The notes: generated by a model not told the origin, from the sequence alone. A DNA stretch of 64,000 nt from Pseudomonas nitroreducens NBRC 12694 (GCF_002091755.1 NZ_BDAI01000002.1:558001-622000), one strand, 5' to 3'; counted from the first letter of the stretch, positions 20,445-29,766 are shown. Program-made: numbers and translations.

Positions 20445-21992
20445 GTGGATCTGGGTAAAATCCTGCGCCGTAGCGCGCTTTACTGGCCTGACCGCGAAGC
20501 CGTGGTCGATTCCCGCCAACGCATCACCTTCGCCGACCTCGAACGCCGCACCAACCGACTGGCCTCGGGCCTGCTGGCGCTGGGGCTGGAGTCGGGCGCC
20601 CATGTGGCGATCCTGGCGCTCAACCGTGTCGAACTGGTGGAGGCGGAGATCGCCTTCTACAAGACCGCCATGGTCAAGGTGCCGATCAATGCGCGCCTGG
20701 CTGCCGATGAAGTCCTCAGCGTGCTGAAGGATTCGCGCAGCCAGGCGGTGATCGCCGATGCGACCTTCGCCCGGCTGATCGACCAGCGACGCGCCGAGCT
20801 GCCGGACCTGCAGCTGATAGTTCCGCTGGCGGACGAGGGGGGCGACGTGCCCTACGAGCAGGTCCTCGAGCGAGGCTCGGAGGCTCCCATCAGCTGCGAC
20901 CCCGCCGACGACGCCCTGGCCGTGCTGCACTACACCTCCGGCAGCTCCGGCGTGCTCAAGGCCGCCATGCTCAGCGTCGGCAACCGCAAGGCGCTGGTGC
21001 GCAAGAGCATCGCCAGCCCCACCGGTCGCTCCGGCCCTGGTGACGTGATGGCCCACGTCGGCCCGATCACCCACGCCAGCGGCATGCAGATCCTGCCGCT
21101 GCTGGCCGCCGGTGCCTGCAACCTGCTGGTGGAGCGTTACGACGACCGCCTGCTGCTGGAGACCATTGAGCGCGAACGGGTTACCCGTCTGTTCCTGGTG
21201 CCGGCAATGATCAACCGCCTGGTGAACTTCCCTGCTGTGGAAACCTACGACCTGAGCAGCCTGCGCCTGGTGATGTACGGCGCTGCTCCTATGGCACCGG
21301 CGTTGGTGCGACGTGCCATGCAGGTGTTCGGACCGATCCTCGCCCAGGGCTACGGCGCTGGCGAGACCTGCTCACTGGTTACCGTGCTCACCGAACAGGA
21401 CCACATCGCCGCGCTGGATGACCCCAAACGTCTGGCTTCCTGCGGACGCTGTTACTTCGACACCGACCTGCGGGTGGTCAACGAGGACTTCGAGGACGTG
21501 AAGGCCGGCGAGATCGGCGAGATCGTCGTGCGCGGGCCGGACATCATGCAGGGCTACTGGCAGGCGCCGGAGCTGACCGCCGAGGTCATGCGCGACGGCT
21601 ACTACCTCACCGGCGATCTCGCCACGGTGGATGAGCACGGCTACGTGTTCATCGTCGACCGCAAGAAGGAAATGATCATCTCCGGCGGCTTCAACATCTA
21701 CCCGACCGAAGTGGAGCAGGTGCTCTACAGCCTGCCGGAAATCTTCGAGGCGGCGGTGGTTGGCGTACCTGATGAGCAATGGGGCGAGGCGATCAAGGCG
21801 GTGGTGGTGCTCAAGCCTGGCATGCAGCTGGACGAGGCACGGATCATCGAGCTGTGCGCCGCGCAGCTGGCCGGCTTCAAGAAGCCGCGCAGCGTGGACT
21901 TCGTCGGCGAACTGCCGAAGAACCCCAACGGCAAGATCGTGCGCCGCCTGGTGCGCGAGCCCTACTGGCAGAACCAGGATCGGCGGATCTGA
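20445..21992 (+). CDS. Acyl/aryl-CoA synthetase (AMP-forming)
   Basis: 515 aa from a GTG start (MDLGKILRRSALYWPD); no in-frame ATG is available nearby. It belongs to the ANL adenylate-forming family: the phosphate-binding loop YTSGSSGVLKAAM, A5 motif YGAGETCS, A7 YYLTGDLA, A8 region VDRKKEMIISGGFNIYPTEVE and the catalytic lysine in NPNGKIVRR. The P-loop normally reads TSGTTGxPKG; here the last glycine is Ala and Pro is Leu. It activates a carboxylic acid to its CoA thioester, and the next gene encodes an acyl-CoA dehydrogenase. The substrate is not identifiable from sequence. An acyl-CoA dehydrogenase partner suggests a saturated aliphatic or alicyclic side chain. Confidence 0.9.
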   Translation: MDLGKILRRSALYWPDREAVVDSRQRITFADLERRTNRLASGLLALGLESGAHVAILALNRVELVEAEIAFYKTAMVKVPINARLAADEVLSVLKDSRSQAVIADATFARLIDQRRAELPDLQLIVPLADEGGDVPYEQVLERGSEAPISCDPADDALAVLHYTSGSSGVLKAAMLSVGNRKALVRKSIASPTGRSGPGDVMAHVGPITHASGMQILPLLAAGACNLLVERYDDRLLLETIERERVTRLFLVPAMINRLVNFPAVETYDLSSLRLVMYGAAPMAPALVRRAMQVFGPILAQGYGAGETCSLVTVLTEQDHIAALDDPKRLASCGRCYFDTDLRVVNEDFEDVKAGEIGEIVVRGPDIMQGYWQAPELTAEVMRDGYYLTGDLATVDEHGYVFIVDRKKEMIISGGFNIYPTEVEQVLYSLPEIFEAAVVGVPDEQWGEAIKAVVVLKPGMQLDEARIIELCAAQLAGFKKPRSVDFVGELPKNPNGKIVRRLVREPYWQNQDRRI

Positions 21993-22003
21993 GGAAAATG
22001 ACC

Positions 22004-23215
22004 ATGCAAGCTGACTCTCTGCAAACGAGCTCCGTGCACGCGAGCTATCCGGGTATTCAGCCCAGCGCCAAAGCGCAGGCGATCATCGACGATCTGCGCG
22101 GCTTCCTGCGCGAAGAGCTGCAGCCGCTGGAGCAGCGCGAAGGCATCCGCTTTGGCGAAAAGCACTCCCGCGAGCTGCTGCGCAATCTGTGGAAGCGCTC
22201 CTGCGAGCGCGGCTTTTACAACATCATGCTGCCCGAAGAGCTTGGCGGCGCCGGCCTGGGTATCGCCGACCTGTGCGCAGTGAAGGAAGCCGCTGCCAGC
22301 AGCGGCGCGGTGCTGGCCGCCCATGTGCTGGGCGAGCTGAGCGGCCCGCCGCGAGTCGGCCACCTGTTCCGCGTGGCCAGCGAGGAGCAGATCGAGCACT
22401 TCCTGCGCCCGGTGTGCCGTGCCGAGAAGGCCGTGTGTTTCGCCCTGACCGAGGCTGAGGCTGGCTCCGACGCCACGGCGATCAGGACCAGCGCGCGTCT
22501 GGAGGGTGATCACTACGTACTGGACGGCGCCAAGCGCTACATCTCCGGCGCGCCCTACGCGGACTTCGCCGTGCTGCTGGCGGTGACCGGGCCGGGCAAA
22601 GGCGCGGAAGGCATCTCGGCATTCTTTGTCGATCTGTCGGCGCCGGGGGCGAAGGTGGTTTCCGACTATCAGGCGATGTCCGGCCCCGGTACCCACGGTG
22701 ACATCCTCCTCGAAGGGGTGAAGGTGCCGGTGGCGCACCGCATCGGCGCGGAAGGCAAGGGATTCAAGCTGGCCATGGGGCGCATCACCCTGAACCGCCT
22801 GCTGCATTGCGCGACCATGCTCGGCATGGCCGAGCTGGCGCTGAACCTGTCGGTGGATTACGCGCGCTCGCGGGTGCAGTTCGGCCGACCGATCGGCATG
22901 TTCCAGGCGGTCAGCCACATGATCGCTGACATGGCCACAGAGCTGTATGCCGCGCGCAGCATGATGTACGCCACGGCGGCCAGCTACGACGGGGGCGGTG
23001 ACATCCGCACCCAGTCGTCGATGTGCAAGGTGTTCAGCTCGGAAACCGCCTTCCGCATTGCCGACCGCGCAGTGCAGGTGCATGGCGGAGCCGGGTTGAT
23101 CAATGGCCATCCGGTGGAGTGGCTGTTCCGCGCGACCCGTATGATGCGCATCCTCACCGGCACCAGTGAAATCCAGCGCAACACCATCGCCAAGGGCATC
23201 CTGATGCCCGACTGA
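22004..23215 (+). CDS. Acyl-CoA dehydrogenase
   Basis: 403 aa. Starting at the ATG at 22004 leaves GAGGA at 21991-21995, a good distance upstream; an ATG 6 nt earlier is possible but too close to it. Family signatures are ALTEAEAGSDATAIRTSA (FAD and substrate binding) and the C-terminal QVHGGAGLINGHPVEWLFRATRMMRILTGTSEIQ. The residue after TGTSEIQ-RN is typical of the FAD contact region. The enzyme introduces a 2,3-double bond into an acyl-CoA and passes electrons to ETF. It lies 11 nt after the CoA ligase, so the two probably act in sequence on one substrate. Confidence 0.92.
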   Translation: MQADSLQTSSVHASYPGIQPSAKAQAIIDDLRGFLREELQPLEQREGIRFGEKHSRELLRNLWKRSCERGFYNIMLPEELGGAGLGIADLCAVKEAAASSGAVLAAHVLGELSGPPRVGHLFRVASEEQIEHFLRPVCRAEKAVCFALTEAEAGSDATAIRTSARLEGDHYVLDGAKRYISGAPYADFAVLLAVTGPGKGAEGISAFFVDLSAPGAKVVSDYQAMSGPGTHGDILLEGVKVPVAHRIGAEGKGFKLAMGRITLNRLLHCATMLGMAELALNLSVDYARSRVQFGRPIGMFQAVSHMIADMATELYAARSMMYATAASYDGGGDIRTQSSMCKVFSSETAFRIADRAVQVHGGAGLINGHPVEWLFRATRMMRILTGTSEIQRNTIAKGILMPD

Positions 23216-23267
23216 TCGGCGGGACACTCAGGCACTGCACCCGACAAGAACAAGAGAGATAAGCGAC

Positions 23268-24554
23268 ATGCAAGATTCTTCTGCTAAAGAGCATGCCTAC
23301 CAGCCCCGCCGGGCCTGGACGGTCGCCTTCCTGCTGGCGGCAATGATGCTGGTGAACTTTCTCGACAAGGTGGTCACCGGCCTGGTGGCGGTGCCGATGA
23401 TGAAGGAGCTGGACCTGACGCCAGCGGAGTTCGGCCTGGTCGGCGGCAGCCTGCACTGGCTGTTCTCCCTCTCCGCGGTGGTCGGTGGCTTCCTCGCCAA
23501 CCGCCGCTCCACCCGCTGGCTGTTGCTGGGCATGGGCGCCTTCTGGGCGCTGGTGCAGTTGCCGATGCTCTATGCCACTTCGCTATGGACGCTGGTGGCC
23601 TGCCGGGTGCTGCTCGGTGTGGGCGAGGGGCCGGCTTCGCCGGTCGCCACCCATGCGCTGTACAAGTGGTTCCCGGACGAGCGCCGCAGCCTGCCGGTCG
23701 CGCTGCTGCACTCGGGCAGCGCAATGGGCCTGCTGATCGCCGGGCTGATGATCCCGTGGGTCAGCACCCATTACGGCTGGCGCAGCAACTTCGCCGTGCT
23801 GGCGGTGCTCGGGCTGGCGTGGTGCGTGGCCTGGCTCCTGCTCGGTAGCGAAGGCCAATTGGCCGATGGGAAACGCAGCGGGCAGGGCGCCGAACGCTTG
23901 CCTTACCGCCGTCTGCTGGGCGACAGCACGGTGCTGGCCAACTATTTCTGCCACTTCGCCGCCAACTGGTCGCTGGCGCTGACACTGACCTGGGTGCCGG
24001 CCTACCTGGAGAGCGGCCTGGGCCTGAGCGCGATGAACGCCGGGCGGCTGTTTGGCCTGTTCGTGCTGGTGACCATGCCGCTGAGCCTGTTCATGGCGTG
24101 GCTGTCGCAGCGCCTGTTGCGCGCCGGGTTGTCGTCGCGGGTGGCCAGGGGCGTATTCGTCTCGGCTTGCCTGATGGCCAGCGGCGTGCTGTCCATCAGC
24201 CTGCTGGCGGACCTGCCGGTGGCGCTGCGCATGACCTACATGACCCTCAGCGGCGGCCTGGCGCTGGTAATGTACTCCGTGGGCCCGGCGATGCTTGCCG
24301 AAGTCACGCCCACCGCGCAGCGCGGCAGCATCCTGGCTATCGGCAATGCCTTCGCCTCGCTGGCGGGGCTGAGCGCGCCCATCGTCACCGGCTTCCTGGT
24401 ACAACGCTCCGGTGGCCTGGATGGAGCAGGTTACGCCCACGGTTTTGCGGTCAGCGGAGTGCTGCTGGTGGTGGCGGGACTGGTCGGCCTGGCCTGGCTG
24501 CGCCCGCAGCGTTCGCGGGCGCAGTTGTCGATGGCGTTGCTCAGCCCCAGCTGA
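23268..24554 (+). CDS. MFS transporter of the anion:cation symporter type
   Basis: 428 aa with twelve predicted hydrophobic segments, the first beginning WTVAFLLAAMMLVNFLDKVV. The FLDKVVTGLVAVPMMKELDL region and GVGEGPASPVATHALYKWFP resemble the ACS subfamily, which takes up organic acids such as glucarate, phthalate and hydroxyphenylacetate. It lies third in the ligase/dehydrogenase operon, 52 nt downstream, and most likely imports the acid that the ligase activates. Its 3' end is 19 nt from a convergent LysR gene. Substrate unknown. Confidence 0.9.
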   Translation: MQDSSAKEHAYQPRRAWTVAFLLAAMMLVNFLDKVVTGLVAVPMMKELDLTPAEFGLVGGSLHWLFSLSAVVGGFLANRRSTRWLLLGMGAFWALVQLPMLYATSLWTLVACRVLLGVGEGPASPVATHALYKWFPDERRSLPVALLHSGSAMGLLIAGLMIPWVSTHYGWRSNFAVLAVLGLAWCVAWLLLGSEGQLADGKRSGQGAERLPYRRLLGDSTVLANYFCHFAANWSLALTLTWVPAYLESGLGLSAMNAGRLFGLFVLVTMPLSLFMAWLSQRLLRAGLSSRVARGVFVSACLMASGVLSISLLADLPVALRMTYMTLSGGLALVMYSVGPAMLAEVTPTAQRGSILAIGNAFASLAGLSAPIVTGFLVQRSGGLDGAGYAHGFAVSGVLLVVAGLVGLAWLRPQRSRAQLSMALLSPS

Positions 24555-24573
24555 GCTTCCCCGCGTATCGCGG

Positions 24574-25521
24574 TCAATCGAGGAGATTGACCGCCGGCAG
24601 AGGCGAGCGCGCGATCAGCTCGCCTTTCCACGCTCCGCTGGCCACCGCTTCCACCAGCAGCTCGCGCACCAGGTCATGCACGCAGGACGCCGCGAAGCTC
24701 AGCGGCTTGTGCGCCGAGTGGGCGATGGAAACGGTGCGCTCGATCTGCGGCTCGACGATGCGCCGAGCCAGCGGCTGCGAAGCCACCTCGATGGGCGGCC
24801 AGTTGCTGATGGTCGCCGCCAGCCCGCTGACCACCAGGCCGGTGATTCCCACGGCGGACTGCTGCTCGTACTTCACATTCAGCTCGACCCCGGCTGACAT
24901 CGCCGCCTGCTCGATACGCCGGCGCAGGTGCATGCTGCGCGGCGGCATCACCAGCGGCTGGCTGAGCGCCTCGGCCAGGGTCACGGTGTCGCCTTCGCTG
25001 GCCAGCGGCAGGCGTCCGACCCAGTAGAGCTGCTCGACGAAGATCGGCTCGGCAATGACGCCCTCCAGCTCCTCGGCGTTGGGCACGATGCCGAAATCCA
25101 CCTTGCCCAGCTCGATGGCTTCACCACCTTCCTTGCTCAGGCCGTCGCGCACCACAAGGTCGATGCCGGCGAACTTCTCCTGCACACGGCGGATGATCGT
25201 CGGCAGCAGCAGGGCAGAGGTGGTCACTGGAATCGCCACCGACACCCTCCCGCGCGGATCGCCGCGGCTGGACATCAGCTCGTCCTTCACCGAATCGATC
25301 TTCTGCACCACCGAGCGGGCCACCTCATAGAGGCGCCGGCCGGCATCGGTGAGATCAACGCCGTCGTGCTGGCGCAGCAGCAACTGCACTTCCAGCTCAC
25401 TCTCCAGCATGCCGATCTGCCGGCTCAGCGCCGGCTGGGCGATATACGCCTTGCGGGCGGCGGCGGAGAAGCTGCCGGCTTCGGCGATGGCGATCAGGTA
25501 ACGCAACTGCTTGAGGGTCAT
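24574..25521 (-). CDS. LysR-family regulator, probable controller of the island
   Basis: 315 aa from the ATG at 25521, giving the standard N-terminus MTLKQLRYLIAIAEAGSFSA. The helix-turn-helix is AARKAYIAQPALSRQIGMLE, and the C-terminal effector domain resembles that of Cbl/NAC-like LysR proteins (SKEGGEAIELGKVDFGIVP). Upstream readings to 25650 add a Tyr/Arg-rich tail with no support. It is convergent with the transport gene and divergent from the DUF1302/DUF1329 operon, so it is placed to control both. The inducer is presumably the island's substrate or its CoA ester, which is inference. Confidence 0.93.
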   Translation of the reverse strand: MTLKQLRYLIAIAEAGSFSAAARKAYIAQPALSRQIGMLESELEVQLLLRQHDGVDLTDAGRRLYEVARSVVQKIDSVKDELMSSRGDPRGRVSVAIPVTTSALLLPTIIRRVQEKFAGIDLVVRDGLSKEGGEAIELGKVDFGIVPNAEELEGVIAEPIFVEQLYWVGRLPLASEGDTVTLAEALSQPLVMPPRSMHLRRRIEQAAMSAGVELNVKYEQQSAVGITGLVVSGLAATISNWPPIEVASQPLARRIVEPQIERTVSIAHSAHKPLSFAASCVHDLVRELLVEAVASGAWKGELIARSPLPAVNLLD

Positions 25522-25815
25522 CGTCGTGCCTTTCCGGCCATGCCGGTTTGTTATGGGGCCCATCTGAAGACGATATTTGTTCGTCGTCCGGCGGCTATTT
25601 AGTATCGACTCATCCGCGCAGATCAAGGGACGGTAACGATAAGAAAACAATTTCGGAAGTATCCTGAAAGTTCATTCGAAGAATAATTCTTCTCTTCAAA
25701 ATATCCAGATAATTCAATCATCTGAGATCGATAGTTCATGTTGCCTCATGTGCTTTCGAGGATGAATTTGTATTGCCTGCAGATCGCTCGAACAAGAATA
25801 AAGAGGATAAGAGTG
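25522..25815. promoter_or_regulatory. Divergent LysR / DUF1302 control region
   Basis: 294 bases, markedly AT-rich from 25600 to 25740, lie between the LysR gene and the DUF1302 operon. They contain the perfect 15-nt inverted repeat GAAGAATAATTCTTC (25678-25692), a candidate operator. AGAGGATAAGAGTG lies immediately before the DUF1302 ATG and serves as its ribosome binding site. A LysR binding site is expected here by family rule. Confidence 0.5.
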
Positions 25816-27666
25816 ATGACGCCGAAAGTTCGCATCATGGTGCGAGGTTCATGGCTATTGGTCGCAACTTGCGCCTGCCATCCCGCCTGGGGTTTCACCT
25901 TCGACATCGGGGAAATCCAGGGCCAGCTCGACTCCGCGCTGTCGCTGGGCGCGAGCCTGTCCACCCACAACCCGGAACAGCGCCTGATGCGCAGCGCCTC
26001 GGGCGATGACGGCCGTCGCAACTATCGCGCAGGCGACGTGTTCTCGAAGATCTTCAAGGGCCGCCATGACCTGGAGCTGAAATACGGCGACAGCGGTGTG
26101 TTCCTGCGCGGCAGCTACTGGTACGACTACGCCTTGCGTGACGAGAGCCAGCGCTTCAAGGACGTCGAGGACAACGGACGCAAGAACGCCAACAAATCCG
26201 CCGGCTTCGAGTTGCTCGATGCCTTCGTCTACCACAACTTCCAGATCGCCGATGAGCCGGGTTCGGTGCGCCTGGGCAAGCAGGTGGTGAACTGGGGTGA
26301 AAGCACTTTCATCCAGGGCGGCCTGAACGTGGTCAACCCGACCAACCTGTCGGCTATCCGCCGGCCAGGCTCGGAGGTGAAGGACGCACTGGTGCCGGTG
26401 AACCTGTTCTACGTGACGCAGAACCTCAGCGAGAACCTCTCCGCCGACTTTTTCTACCAGTTGGACTGGGAACAGACCAACCTGGACAACTGCGGCACCT
26501 TCTTCTCCAACAATGACTACATCCCCGACGGCTGCTCCGGTCTGGACGTGGGCAGGAATCTCAGCGGCAACGCCGCCGCGGTGCGTGCGCTGACGCCGTT
26601 CGGCGTGGACCTGACCAGCGAAGGCATCCGCCTGCAGCGTGCCGCCGACCAGGATGCGCGCAACAGCGGGCAGTGGGGCCTGTCGCTGCACTGGTTCGTA
26701 CCGGCGCTGGACACCGAATTCGGCGTCTACGCCGCCAACTACCATAGCCGCCTGCCATACACCGGCTCGATCAGCAGCCCGTACCTGACCAACACCGACT
26801 TCGTGCCGCAGCTCTGCGGCAACCTCGGTCTGTCCGGAGCGGCCTGCAACGGCCTGATGAACAGCAGCGCCGGCAAGACGCTGACCGATGCACTGCGCAT
26901 GGGCACTTCCAGCTACTTCGTCGAGTACCCCGAAGACATCCGCCTGTACGGCCTGACCTTCGCCACCACGTTGTCCAGTGGGACTGCACTGCAGGGCGAG
27001 TTGAGCTACCGGCCGAACCTGCCCCTGCAGTTCAACGGCCCTGACCTGATCCAGTCCGGCCTCGGCGATCCGTCGCGCACGCCGTTGTACAACAGCGGTG
27101 TCGTGGCTTACGCCGACAGCAACGCCACCGACGGCTACCGCCGCAAGGAAGTGACCCAGGCGCAGATGACCGCCACCCAGAGCGTCAGCCAGGTCATGGG
27201 CGCCGATCAGCTGGTGCTGGTGGGCGAGGTGGGCGCCACCTTCGTCGGCGGCCTGGAAGGCAACGGCGGCCCGCGCTATGGGCGCAACAGCACCTTCGGC
27301 TCCGGCGAACTGGCCAACAACGCGGTGTGCATCGCCAACTCGGCTACACCAGAGAACTGCAACAACGACGGCTTCGTCACGTCCTTCTCCTGGGGCTACC
27401 GCGCCCGCGCGATCTGGAACTACGCCAATGCCATCGCCGGCATCGACCTCAAGCCGGGGATTTCCTGGTCCCACGATGTGAAGGGCTACGCGCCGGCGGA
27501 AGTCTCGGGCTTCAACGAGGGCGCCAAAGCCATCGGCCTGTCGCTGGATGCGGACTTCAACAGCACCTACAACGCCGGCATTTCCTACACCAACTACATC
27601 GATGGCGACTACGGCATTCGCGGTGACCGCGACTTCGTCTCGCTGTCGGTCGGCATCAACTTCTAA
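25816..27666 (+). CDS. DUF1302 outer-membrane-type protein
   Basis: 616 aa. The N-terminus (MTPKVRIMVRGSWLLVATCA, then CHPAWGFTFDIGEIQGQLDS) has a signal peptide ending near PAWG. The mature part is typical of DUF1302: LRLGKQVVNWGESTFIQGGLNVVNPTNLSAIRRPGSEVKDALVPVN-like blocks, and it ends in an aromatic-terminated strand (SVGINF), as in beta-barrels. Members often pair with DUF1329 proteins in clusters for catabolism of hydrophobic compounds such as sterols and terpenoids, and are thought to act in uptake or efflux at the outer membrane. It starts a new operon, divergent from LysR. No RND transporter, a frequent companion, lies nearby. Confidence 0.9.
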   Translation: MTPKVRIMVRGSWLLVATCACHPAWGFTFDIGEIQGQLDSALSLGASLSTHNPEQRLMRSASGDDGRRNYRAGDVFSKIFKGRHDLELKYGDSGVFLRGSYWYDYALRDESQRFKDVEDNGRKNANKSAGFELLDAFVYHNFQIADEPGSVRLGKQVVNWGESTFIQGGLNVVNPTNLSAIRRPGSEVKDALVPVNLFYVTQNLSENLSADFFYQLDWEQTNLDNCGTFFSNNDYIPDGCSGLDVGRNLSGNAAAVRALTPFGVDLTSEGIRLQRAADQDARNSGQWGLSLHWFVPALDTEFGVYAANYHSRLPYTGSISSPYLTNTDFVPQLCGNLGLSGAACNGLMNSSAGKTLTDALRMGTSSYFVEYPEDIRLYGLTFATTLSSGTALQGELSYRPNLPLQFNGPDLIQSGLGDPSRTPLYNSGVVAYADSNATDGYRRKEVTQAQMTATQSVSQVMGADQLVLVGEVGATFVGGLEGNGGPRYGRNSTFGSGELANNAVCIANSATPENCNNDGFVTSFSWGYRARAIWNYANAIAGIDLKPGISWSHDVKGYAPAEVSGFNEGAKAIGLSLDADFNSTYNAGISYTNYIDGDYGIRGDRDFVSLSVGINF

Positions 27667-27680
27667 GCGGAGCCTGCCTC

Positions 27681-29054
27681 TTGAAACGCTTCCATTGTGT
27701 GTTATCCGCCATCCTCCTGGCCCAGGGCTCGGCCCTCGTGCTCCAGGAGGCCTGTGCCGCCGTCTCGGCCGGAGACGCCGCCAAGCTGCAAGTCTCCCTG
27801 ACCCCCATCGGCGCCGAGCGTGCCGCCAGTACCGACGGCAGGATTCCGGCCTGGCAGGGCGGGCTATCCGGCGACGGCCTGAAGATCCAGGGCAACGGTA
27901 CGCCGGCCGACCCTTATGCCGCGGACAGGCCGCTGTTCACCATCGATGCGAGCAACTACGAGCAGTACCAGGCCAACCTCAGCGCCGGGCAGATTGCACT
28001 GCTCAAGCGCTATCCCGGCCAGTACAAGCTGCCGGTGTACCCCAGCCGCCGCAGCGCGGGCGTCTCCGGGCAGGTGAAAGGCTGGGCTGCGCACAACGCC
28101 ACTGGCGCCAGACTGGTGAACGACGGCAATGGCATCGAAGGTTTCCACGGTGCGGTGGCCTTTCCGATCCCGCAGAACGGCCTGGAAGCGATCTGGAACC
28201 ACATCACCCGCTATCGCGGCGGAAGCCTGTTGTCCGTCAACGACAGCGCAGCGCCCCAGGCGAGCGGCGACTATGTAATCACCACCACCGAGCAGCGCTT
28301 CACCATGGCCGATCAGGTCAGCAACTACGAGCCGGGCAAGGTGGACAACATGTTGTTCTACTACAGCCACCGCATCACCGCGCCCTCGCGCCAGGTGGGC
28401 GAGGTGGTGCTGGTCCACGAGACTCTGGACCAAGTGAAGCAGCCGCGCCTGTCCTGGGTCTACAGCTCCGGCCAGCGCCGCGTGCGCCGCGCACCGGACA
28501 ACGCCTACGACGCCGCCGGACCGACCACCGCCGGCCTGCGCACCGCCGACAGCCGCGACATGTACAACGGCGCGCCGGATCGCTACGACTGGAAGCTGAT
28601 CGGCAAGAAGGAGCTTTTCATTCCCTACAACAGCTACCGCCTGGCCTCGCCGAGCCTGAAGTATGCAGACTTTCTCAAGCCCGGCGTGATCGACTCCGCG
28701 CCGACCCGCTACGAGCTGCACCGTGTCTGGGAAGTGGAGGCGACGCTGAAACCGGGCGCGCGGCACATCTACTCCAAGCGCCGCTTCTACCTCGACGAGG
28801 ACAGCTGGACCGTGGTGGAGAACGATCAGTATGACAGCCGTGGCGAGCTCTGGCGGATCGGCGAGAACCACACCTTCTACCGCCCGGACGCGCAGGTGCT
28901 GTTGTCCGCCGCGCAGGTGTTCTACGACCTGCAGGCCGGGCGCTACATCGCTTCGAACATGAGCAACGAGCAGCCGCGGGGCTATGACTTCGGTTTCCGC
29001 GCCACCACCTCGGATTACTCGCCCGGCGCCTTGCGCGGACTGGGTATCCGCTGA
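27681..29054 (+). CDS. DUF1329 (LolB-like) exported protein
   Basis: 457 aa from a TTG start, 14 nt after the DUF1302 stop. The signal peptide (MKRFHCVLSAILLAQGSALV, cleaved near ACA-AV) exports it. DUF1329 hallmarks are GFHGAVAFPIPQNGLEAIWN, the RYRG that follows, and RRFYLDEDSWTVVENDQYD; the fold is related to LolA/LolB lipid carriers. It is a probable periplasmic partner of the DUF1302 barrel, perhaps shuttling a hydrophobic ligand between the membranes. That role is inferred from the fold and constant pairing; no binding partner can be read from this sequence. Confidence 0.9.
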   Translation: MKRFHCVLSAILLAQGSALVLQEACAAVSAGDAAKLQVSLTPIGAERAASTDGRIPAWQGGLSGDGLKIQGNGTPADPYAADRPLFTIDASNYEQYQANLSAGQIALLKRYPGQYKLPVYPSRRSAGVSGQVKGWAAHNATGARLVNDGNGIEGFHGAVAFPIPQNGLEAIWNHITRYRGGSLLSVNDSAAPQASGDYVITTTEQRFTMADQVSNYEPGKVDNMLFYYSHRITAPSRQVGEVVLVHETLDQVKQPRLSWVYSSGQRRVRRAPDNAYDAAGPTTAGLRTADSRDMYNGAPDRYDWKLIGKKELFIPYNSYRLASPSLKYADFLKPGVIDSAPTRYELHRVWEVEATLKPGARHIYSKRRFYLDEDSWTVVENDQYDSRGELWRIGENHTFYRPDAQVLLSAAQVFYDLQAGRYIASNMSNEQPRGYDFGFRATTSDYSPGALRGLGIR

Positions 29055-29081
29055 TGGGCGAACACCAATGAGCCTTCATCC

Positions 29082-29447
29082 ATGAAGGGCGACCGCAGCC
29101 GCCTGGCCGACCGCCTGCTGGGCGGCGGCCAGGAACCGGACCCGCGTTTCAGCCTGGCCAACGAGCGCACCTTCCTGGCCTGGATTCGCACCTCCCTGGC
29201 GCTGCTGGCGGGCGCCGTCGCGGTGGACGCATTCATCGGCCCCGCTCTGACGGGATCCTCGCGAACCTTCCTGGCGCTGCTGCTGGCTTGTCTCGGCCTA
29301 CTGACCGCCGGGGCCGCCGGATTGCGCTGGTTGGGCGTTGAGCGCGCACTGCGCCATGGACGGCCCTTGCCGGTGCCGCTGCTGGTGCCGCTGCTGGCAC
29401 TGACCTGTGTCGTACTGGCTGCCGGGCTGATCGGCTTCCGGCAATGA
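29082..29447 (+). CDS. DUF202 inner-membrane protein (YidH-like)
   Basis: 121 aa with the DUF202 hallmark LANERTFLAWIRTSLALLAGAV at residues 24-45, followed by two more hydrophobic segments (FLALLLACLGLLTAGAAG and LVPLLALTCVVLAAGLIGF). The family is a small three-helix membrane protein of unknown function. It overlaps the next DUF202 gene by 4 nt (ATGA), and E. coli yidH/yidG form a similar pair. It starts 27 nt after the DUF1329 stop, so co-transcription with the island is possible but not required. Confidence 0.88.
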   Translation: MKGDRSRLADRLLGGGQEPDPRFSLANERTFLAWIRTSLALLAGAVAVDAFIGPALTGSSRTFLALLLACLGLLTAGAAGLRWLGVERALRHGRPLPVPLLVPLLALTCVVLAAGLIGFRQ

Positions 29448-29764
29448 GCCGCGATAACGGATTGCAGGCCGAGCGCACCACGCTGGCCTGGATGCGAACC
29501 TTGTTGCTTATGCTGGTGCTGGCGGCGATGGTGCTGCGGCGCATCGCCGAGCTGTCCGTGCTGGCGCTGATACCCGCGGCGTTGCTGGTGGGCTGCGTGC
29601 TGGTCTGCCTGGTCGGGCAGGGCGGCCACTACCGGCGCAGTTGTCGAATGCTCGCCGGAGATCACCAGGGCGGCACCGGCTACGCCGTGGCCTGCCTGTG
29701 TCTGGCGCTAATACTCATCGCCGGCTTGCTGCTCGGCCTGATCCTGCTGCACGACGAAACCTGA
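29444..29764 (+). CDS. DUF202 inner-membrane protein (YidG-like)
   Basis: 106 aa, the second of a DUF202 pair. It has the motif LQAERTTLAWMRTLLLMLVLAAM and two further membrane helices (LSVLALIPAALLVGCVLVCLV and GYAVACLCLALILIAGLLLGLIL). The start in the ATGA overlap implies translational coupling and probable joint function, perhaps as a heteromer. Function unknown. A LysR gene begins 2 nt after the stop. Confidence 0.88.
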   Translation: MSRDNGLQAERTTLAWMRTLLLMLVLAAMVLRRIAELSVLALIPAALLVGCVLVCLVGQGGHYRRSCRMLAGDHQGGTGYAVACLCLALILIAGLLLGLILLHDET

Positions 29765-29766
29765 CC

